From: JBBRVW01 sp038246545
Lineage (GTDB): Bacteria; Actinomycetota; Actinomycetes; JACCUZ01
Assembly: GCA_038246545.1 (NCBI GenBank)
Contig: JBBRVW010000008.1
Coordinates: 56,414 to 120,413, forward strand
Direction of reading: 5' to 3'
Length of the DNA stretch: 64,000 nt
Shown here: piece after piece, positions 1 to 10,393 of the stretch
Layout: every line of letters starts with the position of its first letter
Numbering within the stretch: the stretch's first letter is position 1
Notes under the pieces: model-generated
What the model was told of the DNA's origin: nothing
The model's database searches: none
What the model saw: only the letters and a program-made list of their open reading frames with translations
Made by a program: the position numbers and the translations under genes

Positions 1-1
1 G

Positions 2-103
2 GCGACCGAGGGCGTCGTCCGCGCGTCCACCGTGATCGCGCTGGACACCCAGATCAGCCCCCGGGTCCTCCCCCTCCTCCGCGAGGCGGCAGCACCCGGC
101 TGA
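2..103 (+). CDS. C-terminal end of a truncated protein, possibly Lrp/AsnC-type
   Basis: The window opens inside this gene; only 33 codons and a TGA stop are visible. The residues GVVRASTVIALDTQ followed by PRVLPLL loosely resemble the last strand of the ligand-binding (RAM) domain in Lrp/AsnC regulators. That family reading is a guess from a short fragment. The following gene begins about 130 bases downstream and is probably transcribed separately. Confidence 0.4.
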   Translation, partial: ATEGVVRASTVIALDTQISPRVLPLLREAAAPG

Positions 104-237
104 CCAACGATGTGGACGCCGACGCACCGCCCGACCGGCGTGTCCCGGGCGGCAGGGTCCACAACGGGGTCGGTTCTCGGGCAAAGTCGACGTCAACTGT
201 CCCGCCTCGGTGGCCCCCTTGCGTCAGGATCTACGTC

Positions 238-1491
238 ATGCCCGTGCACCACCGCTCTGCCGTCCGCGGCCTCGTCGCCCTCGTCGTCTCCGCTGTCGCC
301 GCGGTACTCGCGCCCGCCACGACGGCGCAGGCCGACCAGCTGCCGCTGTCGGCCACCGACCAGGCCGTCGCCGACAAGCTGGCGGTCCGCTCGCTCCGCT
401 CCGACCTGGGCGACGACCTCGCCGGTCTGGTTCTCGACCCCGCGACCGGGCAGGCCCTCTGGTCGCAGACGCCGGACGAGGCACAGATCCCGGCATCCAA
501 CACCAAGGTCCTCACCGCGGTCGACGCGCTCGCGGCCTTCGGCCCCACGTACACGTTCACCACCCGGGTCATGACCGGTCGCACCGCCCGGCGCGCCGTC
601 CTCGTCGGCGGCGGCGACCCGTCGCTCTCAGCCCGCCAGCTGGGCGCGCTGGCCAGGGCGGCCGCCGCCGGCTTCCTGGCCCAGGGCATCACGAGGGTGC
701 GCGTGCAGGTCGACGACTCGCTGTTCCCGGCGCCGACGCTCGCGTACGGCTGGAAGTCGGCGTACACGATCAGGGACGTCTCCCCCGTGCGGGCCCTGGT
801 CGTCGACCAGCACCGGCGCTGGGACACCTCGCTGGACGCCGGGGCGGTGTTCGCCCGCAAGCTGGAGAAGTGGGGGGTCCAGGTCCGCAGCGTGGCGCGC
901 AAGGTCCGCCCGGACGGCTCCGCGGTGCTCGCCGAGAGCCAGGGCACCGACCTCGCCAGCATCGTGCGACGGATGATGCAGGACAGTGACAACGACATCG
1001 CCGAGGGCCTGCACCGGCTGGTCGCCCTCCAGCTCGGCTACCCCGCGACCTGGACCGGGGCGCAGCTCGCGCAGAAGGACATGCTGGCCCGGCTCGGGAT
1101 CACCCTGACCACCGCCGTCTACGACGGCTCGGGCCTGTCCCGCAGGGACCGGCTCACCCCCGCCACCCTGGTGAGCGCCCTGTCGCTCGCGCTCGACCCG
1201 GCCCGACCGGAGCTCCTCGGCCTGCAGAGCGGTGCATTCGCCGTGGCGGGCGTCAGCGGCACGCTGGCGCCGAACTTCCGGCGCTACGTCACCAACCCCA
1301 CGCGGTGCGCCGCCGGACTGATCCAGGCCAAGACCGGGTCCCTGAGCGGCGTCATCTCGCTCAGCGGGTACGCGCGCGGCGCCGACGGCCAGGTCAAGGT
1401 CTTCTCGTTCCTGCTCAACCACGTGCCGGCCACCCTCACCACCCGTCGCGGCGTCGACCGGCTGGCCACCACCGTGACCGGCTGCTGGTGA
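238..1491 (+). CDS. dacB: D-alanyl-D-alanine carboxypeptidase/endopeptidase, PBP4 type (peptidase S13)
   Basis: This is an exported penicillin-binding protein of 417 residues that trims or cleaves peptidoglycan stem peptides outside the membrane. The three active-site motifs are in order: SNTK (Ser87, Lys90), SDN in the SDNDIAEGL segment, and KTG in AKTGSLSG near the C-terminus. The start is the ATG at 238, because it begins a signal peptide (residues 1-33, ending near TTAQA). The frame stays open upstream to 112, but that extension reads like non-coding sequence. Length fits the short actinobacterial members of family S13. The gene appears monocistronic and is followed by a hairpin. Confidence 0.9.
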   Translation: MPVHHRSAVRGLVALVVSAVAAVLAPATTAQADQLPLSATDQAVADKLAVRSLRSDLGDDLAGLVLDPATGQALWSQTPDEAQIPASNTKVLTAVDALAAFGPTYTFTTRVMTGRTARRAVLVGGGDPSLSARQLGALARAAAAGFLAQGITRVRVQVDDSLFPAPTLAYGWKSAYTIRDVSPVRALVVDQHRRWDTSLDAGAVFARKLEKWGVQVRSVARKVRPDGSAVLAESQGTDLASIVRRMMQDSDNDIAEGLHRLVALQLGYPATWTGAQLAQKDMLARLGITLTTAVYDGSGLSRRDRLTPATLVSALSLALDPARPELLGLQSGAFAVAGVSGTLAPNFRRYVTNPTRCAAGLIQAKTGSLSGVISLSGYARGADGQVKVFSFLLNHVPATLTTRRGVDRLATTVTGCW

Positions 1492-1499
1492 CCGATCTG

Positions 1500-1523
1500 G
1501 AGGGCGGGCTGGCCACCGCCCTC
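1500..1523 (+). terminator. Candidate terminator after dacB
   Basis: A perfect 8-base inverted repeat (GAGGGCGG / CCGCCCTC) with an 8-base loop begins nine bases after the dacB stop. There is no T-tract, as is common for actinobacterial hairpin terminators. Confidence 0.5.
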
Positions 1524-1590
1524 TAGGATCGAGATCTGTCGCACCGTGGTCGGGACCTGACCCGGTGTCTCCTGCCGGTGCATCCCGAGG

Positions 1591-1959
1591 ATGTCGATCA
1601 TGGATCTCCAGCTGTCGACCCGCCCCCTCGACGGCCGTGCTCTGGTCACGGTCGGGGGCGAGCTGGACCTCGAGACGTCTGCGCAGCTCGGCGACCACGC
1701 CCTGTGCGCACTGCGCGAGGTGTCCCCGCACCTGGCCCTGGCCCTCGGCGCCGTCACGTTCATGGACTCCACGGGCCTCAAGGTCCTGCTCGCCATCCAG
1801 CAGCGGGCCGACCTGGCCGGCGGCTCGCTCGCCCTGGTAGGCGCGACCCGCACCGTGCGCCGGATCCTCGAGCTGACCGGGCTGGACCAGGCCTTCGCGC
1901 AGCACGAGTCGCTGGACGACCTGCCGAAGCTCAGCGGCGGCGCAGCGCCCACGACCTGA
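1591..1959 (+). CDS. STAS-domain anti-sigma factor antagonist
   Basis: A single STAS domain fills most of the 122 residues. Proteins of this type (SpoIIAA/RsbV) bind anti-sigma kinases and are switched off by serine phosphorylation. The phosphosite motif FMDSTGLK is present, with Ser60 the expected acceptor, and the family-typical GELDLETSAQL precedes it. The ATG at 1600 (MDLQLS) is an alternative start. Its 3' end overlaps the convergent helicase gene by 29 bases. A cognate RsbW-like ATPase lies at 10394-10822, but whether they are partners cannot be told from sequence. Confidence 0.85.
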   Translation: MSIMDLQLSTRPLDGRALVTVGGELDLETSAQLGDHALCALREVSPHLALALGAVTFMDSTGLKVLLAIQQRADLAGGSLALVGATRTVRRILELTGLDQAFAQHESLDDLPKLSGGAAPTT

Positions 1960-3718
1960 TCAGGTCGATCCGGGTCTGGAGCTGCTCGGCGCTGGCCTGG
2001 GCCGCGATCGGGCCGCCGCAGGCCTGCCGCAGCTGGGTGTGCACCGCCCCGCGCGGGATGCCGGTCCGGTGGAACCACGCGCCGACCAGCCCGTTGAGCT
2101 CCTTGCGCAGCGCCGGCACCGCACGATGCGCAGCCGGGGCCGCCGCGGACGCGGCAGCAGCCGCCGTCCGCCGGCCGCGGGCCACCTGGTGGGTGTGCTG
2201 CCGCTCCCGCAGCAGGGTCGCCACCTGGTCCGGCTCGAGCAGCCCGGGGAGCCCGAGGAAGTCGGCCTCCTCCTGGGAGCCGACCTCTGCCTGGGTGCCG
2301 AACTCGCCGCCGTCGAACAGCACCCGGTCGAAGGTCGCCTCCGCCTCGAGCGCCTCGAAGGTCGACTCGTCGGCGCCCGCCTCGGTCTGCAGCCGGTTGG
2401 CCGCGGCGACCAGCGCGTCCTCGGGGTCGAAGAGATCCCCTTCGTCCTCCGCGCTCCGCGGCCGGTCGAGCGCGTGGTCGCGCTCCAGCTCCATCTCGTT
2501 CGCGTGCGAGAGGAGCAACGGCACCGACGGCAGGAACACCGAAGCGATCTCGCCGCGCCGGCGGGCCCGCACGAAGCGGCCGACGGCCTGGGCGAAGAAC
2601 AGCGGCGTCGCCGTGGACGTGGCGTAGACGCCCACCGCCAGCCGGGGGACGTCGACGCCCTCGGAGACCATCCGCACGGCCACCATCCACCGGTCCTCGG
2701 ACGCGGCGAAGGCGTCGATGCGAGCGCTGGCGCCGGCCTCGTCGGAGAGCACCACGGTGGGCGCCTCGCCGGTGATGCGATGCAGCTGGGCGGCGTACGC
2801 CCGGGCGGACAGCTGGTCGGTCGCGATGACGAGCCCCCCGGCGTCGGGCACGCCGCGCCGTACCTCCGTGAGGCGCCGGTCGGCGGCGGCGAGCACCTGC
2901 GGGATCCAGTTGCCCTGCGGGTCGAGCGCGGTGCGCCAGGCCGAGGCGGTGAGGTCCTTGGTCAATGGCTCACCGAGGGTGGCGGACACCTCGTCGCCGG
3001 CCCTGGTCCGCCAGCGCATCTGCCCCGAGTAGGACAGGAAGATCACCGGACGGACGACGCCGTCCCGGAGCCCGCGGCCGTAGCCGTAGGAGTAGTCGGC
3101 GGCCGAGCGGCGCACCCCGTCGCGGCCCTCGGCGTACGTGACGAACGGGATCGCGCTGGTGTCCGAGCGGAACGGCGTGCCGGTGAGGGCCAGGCGGCGG
3201 GTGGCGGGGTCGAAAGCCTCCCGCACCGCATCACCCCACGACAGGGCATCACCTCCGTGGTGCACCTCGTCGAGGATGACCAGGGTGCGACGGTTCTCGG
3301 TGCGGCGGCGGTGCAGCAGTGGGTGGGCGGCGACCTGGGCGTAGGTGACCGCGACGCCGGTGAAGTCGCTGCCGACTGCGCCCTGGGCGTTGCTGAACCG
3401 CGGGTCCAGGTTGATGCCAACCCGGCTGGCTGCGTCGGCCCACTGGTTCTTGAGGTGCTCGGTGGGGGCCACCACGGTGACGGCGTCCACGACCCGCTTC
3501 TCCAGCAGCTCGCTGGCGACCCGGAGGGCGAAGGTCGTCTTGCCCGCGCCGGGCGTCGCGACGGCAAGGAAGTCGCGCGCCGCACGTCCCTCGCGGGCAC
3601 TCGACTCCAGGTAGGCGTCGAGAGCCTCCTGCTGCCAGGCACGAAGCGCCTCGGCGGTGCCCCAAGGGGCACGGAGGGGGAAGGCGGGCGAGAGGTGGGA
3701 GGCGGCGCTGGTACTCAT
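1931..3718 (-). CDS. Superfamily 2 DEAD/DEAH-box helicase
   Basis: This 595-residue protein has the SF2 helicase core: Walker A TPGAGKT at residues 55-61, a DEVH box (ILDEVHHGGD), motif III-like LTGTPFRS, and motif VI-like QAVGRFVRARR. It should be an ATP-driven nucleic-acid translocase; its substrate is unknown. I placed the start at the ATG at 3718 (MSTSAASHL), because the upstream in-frame stretch contains a large hairpin and reads as non-coding. The DUF3039 gene lies just upstream on the same strand, a pairing often seen in actinobacteria. Confidence 0.85.
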   Translation of the reverse strand: MSTSAASHLSPAFPLRAPWGTAEALRAWQQEALDAYLESSAREGRAARDFLAVATPGAGKTTFALRVASELLEKRVVDAVTVVAPTEHLKNQWADAASRVGINLDPRFSNAQGAVGSDFTGVAVTYAQVAAHPLLHRRRTENRRTLVILDEVHHGGDALSWGDAVREAFDPATRRLALTGTPFRSDTSAIPFVTYAEGRDGVRRSAADYSYGYGRGLRDGVVRPVIFLSYSGQMRWRTRAGDEVSATLGEPLTKDLTASAWRTALDPQGNWIPQVLAAADRRLTEVRRGVPDAGGLVIATDQLSARAYAAQLHRITGEAPTVVLSDEAGASARIDAFAASEDRWMVAVRMVSEGVDVPRLAVGVYATSTATPLFFAQAVGRFVRARRRGEIASVFLPSVPLLLSHANEMELERDHALDRPRSAEDEGDLFDPEDALVAAANRLQTEAGADESTFEALEAEATFDRVLFDGGEFGTQAEVGSQEEADFLGLPGLLEPDQVATLLRERQHTHQVARGRRTAAAAASAAAPAAHRAVPALRKELNGLVGAWFHRTGIPRGAVHTQLRQACGGPIAAQASAEQLQTRIDLIRSWALRRR

Positions 3719-3854
3719 CGGTCCGCCGAGGTTACCGAGCCTCCCGCGGCGACATGCCGGGGTCCCGACGTACGCCGCGAACCGACGCGAAGGTGCTAGG
3801 GCGTGTCGGCCCCGGAGGTCGCTGGCCGGACTCGCGGGCGCCACCTGCCTTGCG

Positions 3855-3917
3855 CGTCGAGTGGCGCGAAAGGGCTGCTTCCGGGCGCCTGAACCAGCCA
3901 CTTCGCGCCACTCGACG
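3855..3917. repeat. Long inverted repeat (REP/REPIN-like hairpin)
   Basis: Two arms of 16 bases match perfectly as inverted copies: CGTCGAGTGGCGCGAA at 3855-3870 and its complement at 3902-3917. The pairing continues inward for seven more bases with two mismatches, leaving a 17-base centre that is itself nearly self-complementary. It sits between the DUF3039 stop and the helicase start, both on the minus strand. Its size exceeds a normal terminator and suggests a mobile palindromic repeat or a regulatory hairpin; no T-tract follows. Confidence 0.75.
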
Positions 3918-3946
3918 TCGCGGACAGCGGGTGGGCGCGACCCGAG

Positions 3947-4279
3947 CTAGCCCTTGCCGCCGGACGTGTCGGAGCCGCCGTCACCGTCGCCGTCGGGCGG
4001 CATGCCCTCGAAGACCTCCTGGCACATCGGGCAGACCGGGAACTTCTTCGGGTCCCGCCCGGGCACCCAGACCTTGCCGCAGAGCGCGATCACCGGGTCG
4101 CCGGACAGCGCCGACTCGAGGATCTTCTCCTTCTTGACGTAGTGCGAGAACCGCTCGTGGTCGCCGTCGCCATGCGAGGTCTGCGGGACGCGCTCGACCT
4201 CACGCTCGAGGACGGCGCCGCCGCCGGGCTGGCCGATGCCGGGCCGGTCGAGGCCGGGCTGGGGTCCGGGAGTGCTCAT
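3947..4279 (-). CDS. DUF3039 domain protein
   Basis: This small acidic protein of 110 residues has the conserved DUF3039 core, from HERFSHYVKK through ALCGKVWVP to CPMCQEVFEGM. Two or three cysteines (CGK, CPMC) look like a metal-binding knuckle. The family is restricted to actinobacteria and has no established function. The C-terminus is a low-complexity Gly/Asp tail. It precedes the SF2 helicase on the same strand, with the long inverted repeat between them. Confidence 0.8.
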   Translation of the reverse strand: MSTPGPQPGLDRPGIGQPGGGAVLEREVERVPQTSHGDGDHERFSHYVKKEKILESALSGDPVIALCGKVWVPGRDPKKFPVCPMCQEVFEGMPPDGDGDGGSDTSGGKG

Positions 4280-4327
4280 GGTCCCGAGTCTAGGACGGCC
4301 GCTGGCCCGCGGGTCAGCCCGGCGACC

Positions 4328-4927
4328 TCAGTTCAGGGAGGGGTCGTCCAGGTAGGTGGACACCATCGCGAGATCGCCCCCCTGCCGACGCAGGACCGCC
4401 CGCCACAGGTCGGCGGGCCGCTCGCTGAACGCGTCGCCGCCGCCGTCGCCGGCGCCGCCGCCGAGCCACGCGTCCACGACGTACCAGGCTCCCTCGGCCA
4501 GCTCGTCCTCCAGCTGCCCCGCCGACCATCCGCTGTAGCCCGCGAAGATGCGCAGCCGGCTCATCTCGGCGGCCAGCACCTCCGGGGGCACGTCGAGGTC
4601 CACGAGGCCGACCCGGGCGGCCACCCGACGCCAGCCCAGCGGCTCCTCGTCACCCTCCCCCGCCACCAGCGCGAGACCCAGGGCCGAGTCGAGGGCGACA
4701 GGGCCGCCCTGGAAGACCACGCCGGGATCCGAGACCAGCGGCTGCCACACGGGAAGCACCTCGGACACCTCGACCGGTGTGGGCCGGTTGATGACGACGC
4801 CGAGCGCGCCGTCCTCGTCGTGGTCGAGCAGCAGCACCACGCTGCGCTCGAACGTCGAGTCAGCCAGCGCCGGCGTCGCCACCAGGAGTCGCCCCGTGAG
4901 CGTCGCCGACAGCGTCGGATCGGTCAC
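4328..4927 (-). CDS. YqgE/AlgH family protein (UPF0301)
   Basis: The 199-residue protein shows the YqgE hallmarks: GRLLVATPAL near the N-terminus, VVLLLDHDEDGALGVVINRP, the VFQGGPV segment and the IFAGYSGWSAGQLEDEL block. The family is cytoplasmic and its biochemical role is not firmly known; AlgH was first described as a regulator in Pseudomonas. The start is GTG at 4927. It overlaps the end of the VanZ-like gene by 68 bases, so the two are probably co-transcribed with malic enzyme. Confidence 0.88.
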   Translation of the reverse strand: MTDPTLSATLTGRLLVATPALADSTFERSVVLLLDHDEDGALGVVINRPTPVEVSEVLPVWQPLVSDPGVVFQGGPVALDSALGLALVAGEGDEEPLGWRRVAARVGLVDLDVPPEVLAAEMSRLRIFAGYSGWSAGQLEDELAEGAWYVVDAWLGGGAGDGGGDAFSERPADLWRAVLRRQGGDLAMVSTYLDDPSLN

Positions 4928-5270
4928 CCGGCCATGATGCCCGCTCGAGCAGCCACGCGGCGAGGACGCCGGCCACGACGCCGAGGAGGTCCGCGACCAC
5001 GTCCGCCGGGTCGCCGCTGCGGTGCGGCAGCACCCAGTGCTGCACGAGCTCGCTGAGCACCGCGTGCCCCGCGACGACCGGGAGCCACCACCTGGCGGCG
5101 AGACCGGCGCGGAGCCCGGCCAGCGTGACCGACCCGAAGGTGGCCAGGTGGACCACCTTGTCGATCCCGGGGAACGTCGGCGCCCCGCCGGTGTCCGGCG
5201 CGTAGAGCACGGCCAGGTGGACGGCCACCAGGACGGCGAGGGCGACCCGCCAGCGGGCCGTCACGCTCAC
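4860..5270 (-). CDS. VanZ-like integral membrane protein
   Basis: This 136-residue protein has three to four predicted membrane segments and the VanZ-type pattern PGIDKVVHLATFG followed by GDPADVVADLLGVVAGVLAA. VanZ-like proteins are small membrane proteins; only some affect glycopeptide resistance, so no resistance role is implied. The start is GTG at 5270, overlapping the malic enzyme stop as GTGA, which points to translational coupling. The last 25 residues are hydrophilic and lie in the overlap with the YqgE gene. Confidence 0.72.
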   Translation of the reverse strand: MSVTARWRVALAVLVAVHLAVLYAPDTGGAPTFPGIDKVVHLATFGSVTLAGLRAGLAARWWLPVVAGHAVLSELVQHWVLPHRSGDPADVVADLLGVVAGVLAAWLLERASWPGDRSDAVGDAHGATPGGDAGAG

Positions 5271-6697
5271 GCCGGCAGCGGCTCCGGCTCGACCGGTCCC
5301 ACCGAGGTCCCGGCGTCCCGCACCGCCTTGCTCACCGCCGCTGCGACCGCGGAGGACACGTCGGGGTGGAACACGCTCGGTACGATGTACGCGGCGTTGA
5401 GCTCGTCCGGCGTCACGACGGCCGCGAGGGCGCGGGCCGCCGCGATGAGCATGTCGATCGTGATGGAGTGGCTGGCGGCGTCGAGCAGCCCCCGGAAGAC
5501 GCCGGGGAAGGCCAGCACGTTGTTGATCTGGTTGGGCAGGTCGCTGCGCCCGCTCGCGACCACGGCCGCGTGCTCGGACGCAGCCACGGGATCGACCTCC
5601 GGCACCGGATTGGCCAGGGCGAACACGATGGCGTCGTCGGCCATCGTCGCGATGTCGTCACCCGTGAGGATGTTCGGCGCCGAGACGCCGATGAAGACGT
5701 CGGCGCCCGGCAGTACCTCGCGCAGCGTGCCGGAGCGACCGCTGCCGTTGGTGCGCTCGGCCACCGACACCAGCTCCGCCGCCAGTCCCTCGCGGGCGGC
5801 GTGCACCACGCCGTCCTTGTCGGCGACCACGACGTGCCGAAGCCCGGCCTCGAGCAGGACGTCGAGGATCGCCATGCCTGCGGCGCCGGCGCCCGAGAGC
5901 ACGAGGCGCACCTCGGACAGCTCCTTGCCGACCACCTGGAGTGCGTTGAGCAGAGCGGCCAGGACCACGATCGCCGTGCCGTGCTGGTCGTCGTGGAAGA
6001 CCGGGATGTCGAGGCTCGCGCGCAGCCGCCGCTCGACCTCGAAGCAGCGCGGCGCGGAGATGTCCTCGAGGTTGATCCCGGCGAACACCGGCGCGATGAG
6101 CTCGACCGCGCGGACGATCTCGTCGACGTCCTGGGTGTCGAGGCAGATCGGGAAGGCGTCGATGCCGGCGAACCGCTTGAACAGCGCGGCCTTGCCCTCC
6201 ATGACGGGCAGCGCGGGGATCGCACCGAGGTTGCCCAGGCCGAGAACGGCGGACCCGTCGGTGACCACGGCGACGGTGTTGCGCTTGATCGTCAGCCGCC
6301 GGGCGTCGGCGGGGTTCGCGGCCAGCGCCAGGCAGACCCGGGCCACGCCGGGCGTGTAGATCATCGAGAGGTCGTCGCGGTTGCGGATCGGCACCTTCGG
6401 GTTGATCTCGATCTTGCCACCCAGGTGCACCAGGAAGGTGCGGTCGGAGACCTTGCCGATCGTGACGCCCTCGACCCGCGCGAGCGCCGCGGTGAGCCGC
6501 TCGGCGTGCTCGGTGTCGCTGGCGGCGCAGGTGACGTCCATCTGGAGCCGCTCGTGCCCCGACGCCGTGACGTCCAGCGCGGTGACGATGCCCCCCGCGT
6601 CCTCGACGGCGTGGGTCAGCTGGCTCACCGCGTTCCCGCGGGCCGCCACCTCGAGCCGGACGGTGATGGAGTAGGAGATGCTCGGCACGCTCGGCAT
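5267..6697 (-). CDS. NAD-dependent malic enzyme with N-terminal ACT domain
   Basis: The 476-residue protein decarboxylates malate to pyruvate, linking the TCA cycle to pyruvate metabolism in the cytoplasm. Residues 1-80 form an ACT-like regulatory domain. The catalytic part follows with the malic-enzyme signatures SMIYTPGVARVCLA and FHDDQHGTAIV, then the dinucleotide-binding segment LSGAGAAGMAILDVL. It is the first gene of a likely operon with the VanZ-like and YqgE genes, linked by a GTGA overlap. Confidence 0.92.
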   Translation of the reverse strand: MPSVPSISYSITVRLEVAARGNAVSQLTHAVEDAGGIVTALDVTASGHERLQMDVTCAASDTEHAERLTAALARVEGVTIGKVSDRTFLVHLGGKIEINPKVPIRNRDDLSMIYTPGVARVCLALAANPADARRLTIKRNTVAVVTDGSAVLGLGNLGAIPALPVMEGKAALFKRFAGIDAFPICLDTQDVDEIVRAVELIAPVFAGINLEDISAPRCFEVERRLRASLDIPVFHDDQHGTAIVVLAALLNALQVVGKELSEVRLVLSGAGAAGMAILDVLLEAGLRHVVVADKDGVVHAAREGLAAELVSVAERTNGSGRSGTLREVLPGADVFIGVSAPNILTGDDIATMADDAIVFALANPVPEVDPVAASEHAAVVASGRSDLPNQINNVLAFPGVFRGLLDAASHSITIDMLIAAARALAAVVTPDELNAAYIVPSVFHPDVSSAVAAAVSKAVRDAGTSVGPVEPEPLPA

Positions 6698-6843
6698 GGC
6701 CCGATCGTTCCAGACGCGGCGTGAGCCTGGTCACCCCGGCCGCATGTCGCGATCAAGATCGGCCTCCAGGGCGTCGATACTCGGGGGACAAGGAGGTTTC
6801 GTCGCGCCGGTCACGGCAACAAGCAGCGGCGGAAGGGATGCCC

Positions 6844-6960
6844 ATGATGTTCTTCGCACTGCTCGTGCCGTTCGGCCTGCTGGCCGTGCTCCTCGGGATG
6901 GACCGCCTCGAGCGCTGGACGCTCGACGCCACCGCCACGGTCGAGCGCGACGACGTCTGA
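6844..6960 (+). CDS. Small single-pass membrane protein (38 aa)
   Basis: The peptide starts MMFFALLVPFGLLAVLL, a membrane segment, and ends in a short charged tail (RLERWTLDATATVERDDV). The ATG at 6844 has the purine-rich GGAAGGG about six bases upstream, and ATGs at 6838 and 6847 are alternatives. Third positions are almost all G or C, supporting coding. I do not recognise the family; it reads as a genuine microprotein of unknown function standing alone between divergent and convergent neighbours. Confidence 0.6.
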   Translation: MMFFALLVPFGLLAVLLGMDRLERWTLDATATVERDDV

Positions 6961-6989
6961 CCTCCCTCCTTCGTCACTCCTCTCCACCC

Positions 6990-7019
6990 CGTGCCGTTCC
7001 GCCTCCGGCGGGCGGCACG
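6990..7019. terminator. Convergent terminator hairpin
   Basis: The arms CGTGCCG and CGGCACG flank an inner CCGCC/GGCGG pairing, giving a strong GC hairpin between the small membrane-protein gene (+) and the response-regulator gene (-). It could serve both strands. Confidence 0.5.
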
Positions 7020-7036
7020 TCGGCGTGCCGGGGCCG

Positions 7037-7463
7037 TCAGCGGCGCGGGAGCCGGACGACCTTGACGAAGAAGTCGTCGATCTGACGCACGACGCTGATG
7101 AAGCGCTCGAAGTCGACGGGCTTGGTGACGTAGGCGTTGGCGTGCAGCGAGTAGCTGTTCAGCACGTCGTCCTCTGCCTCGGAGGTGGTGAGGACCACCA
7201 CCGGGATGCTGGACAGCTCGGGGTCGGACTTGATCGCGTCGAGGACCTGCCGGCCGTCCATCCGAGGCAGGTTGAGGTCGAGCAGGACCAGGTCGGGACG
7301 CGGCAGGCCGGCGTACTCGCCCTCCTGCCGGAGGAAGGCCATGGCCTGCTCGCCGTCGTTGACGACGTGCAGCTGGTTGTGGACCTTGTAGTCCTCGAAC
7401 GCCTCACGCGTCATGAGCACGTCGCCGGGGTCGTCCTCGACCAGCAGCACCTGGATCTCGCGC

Positions 7464-7486
<23 letters not shown>
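7037..7486 (-). CDS. Rcp1-like single-domain response regulator
   Basis: The 149-residue protein is one receiver domain with no output domain. It has the acidic pocket VEDDPGD, the phospho-acceptor in LVLLDLNLPRMDG, the conserved Thr/Ser in VVLTTSEAEDD, and the Lys in YVTKPVDFERF. Such regulators (Rcp1 type) pass phosphate on or bind partners. The start at 7486 (MTQPFEGE) overlaps the end of the histidine-kinase gene by 23 bases, and the pair is surely cognate. Confidence 0.88.
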
Positions 7487-9085
<1,599 letters not shown>

Positions 9086-9089
<4 letters not shown>

Positions 9090-10315
9090 CGGCCTTGCCA
9101 CGAGAGCAGCACCACGGCGACGTCGTCGGTCAGCTCGCCGCCATGGCGCCGGCGCACCTCGGCGAGCAGCGTGTCACAGAGCTCGTCGGCGTCCAGACCC
9201 TGCGAGAGGAGGCCCTCGATGAGCGTGTAGAGGCCGGTCTCACCGAGGCGACCTCCCGGCGCCTGCCCGTCGAAGCCCTCGAGCAGGCCGTCGGTGAACA
9301 GCACGAGCCCTCCGGAGCTGCTCGTGGGGACGTCGACCGGCACCCAGTCGGCGCCGTCCAGGACCCCGAGCGCGAGGCCGGCAACGCCCTCGGGCACCGG
9401 GACGACCGCAGCGCCCTCGCGCACGAGCGGCAGCGGGTGCCCCGCACGCCAGATGCGCAGGGTCCCCGACGGCGGGTCGAGGCGCACCATCGCCACCGTG
9501 GCGAACACCTCCTCGGTGGAGCGTTCGCTCACGAGCACCGCGTCCATGGCCGGCAGGATGCGGTCCGGATCGGTACCGGACAGCACCAGGGTGCGCCACG
9601 CGATCCGGAGGCAGACACCCAGGGCTGCCTCGTCCGGACCATGGCCGGCGACATCGCCGATCAGGGCGAAGACTGTGCCGTCCGGGCACTCGATGACGTC
9701 GTAGAAGTCCCCGCCCAGCAGCGACTGGTGCCGCCCGGGCCGGTACCGCGCCACGACCGACACCGCGCCGGTGCGCAGCAGGGCCTGGGGCAGCAGACCA
9801 CGCTCGAGCCGGGCGTTCTCCGCGGCGCGCGCCTCGGAGGCGAACAGCCGCCGGACCGACTCGTCGGCGCGCTTGCGCTCGACGGCGTAGCGGACGGCGC
9901 GCATCAGCAGCTGACCGTCGATGCTGCCCTTGACCAGGTAGTCCTGCGCGCCGGCGGCCACCGCCTCGATGCCGCGGTGCTCGTCCGACAGGCCGGTGAG
10001 GACGAGGACGGCGATGCTGGGAGCCAGCTCGAGCACCGCGGTGAGGGCGTCCAGACCGCTCGCGTCGGGCAGCCCGAGGTCGAGCAGGACGCAGTCGACC
10101 TGGGCCGGCAGAACCACCGTGGCCTCCGCGACGCTGCGGGCCCGGAGGAGGTCGACCCGCGACCCGGCGTCGAGGAGAAGCTCGCGGACGAGGAAAGCGT
10201 CACCCTCGTCGTCCTCGACGAGGAGGACGGTCAGGCTGGTGGGCGCCAGGCGGGCAGCCGTCGCGTCGTCGAGCACCTCGACCTGGTCGGACGTCACGAC
10301 GTCGCTCCCGTCCAC
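9086..10315 (-). CDS. Response regulator fused to PP2C-type (SpoIIE/RsbU) serine phosphatase
   Basis: The 409-residue protein joins an N-terminal receiver (VEDDEGDAF, LLDLGLPDASG, YLVKGS) to a C-terminal PP2C phosphatase. The metal-binding motifs are LGGDFYDV, GDVAGHGPDEA and FTDGLLEG, and the end is TDDVAVVLL. In such fusions phosphorylation of the receiver controls dephosphorylation of a STAS antagonist, which frees a sigma factor. The start is GTG at 10315. It is coupled to the histidine kinase by ATGA and lies downstream of an RsbW-like gene. Confidence 0.88.
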
Positions 10316-10393
10316 GGGAGCGGGGGGGCGAGCGGGTAGTCGAGAAGGACCACGTCGACGGTGCCCACCGCCGCTCCCCCGTCGTCGAGCGGC

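Noticed and set aside
2039..3799. A 586-codon plus-strand frame opposite the helicase gene
   Set aside because: Shadow of the helicase; low-complexity Arg/Gly/His composition and no domain.
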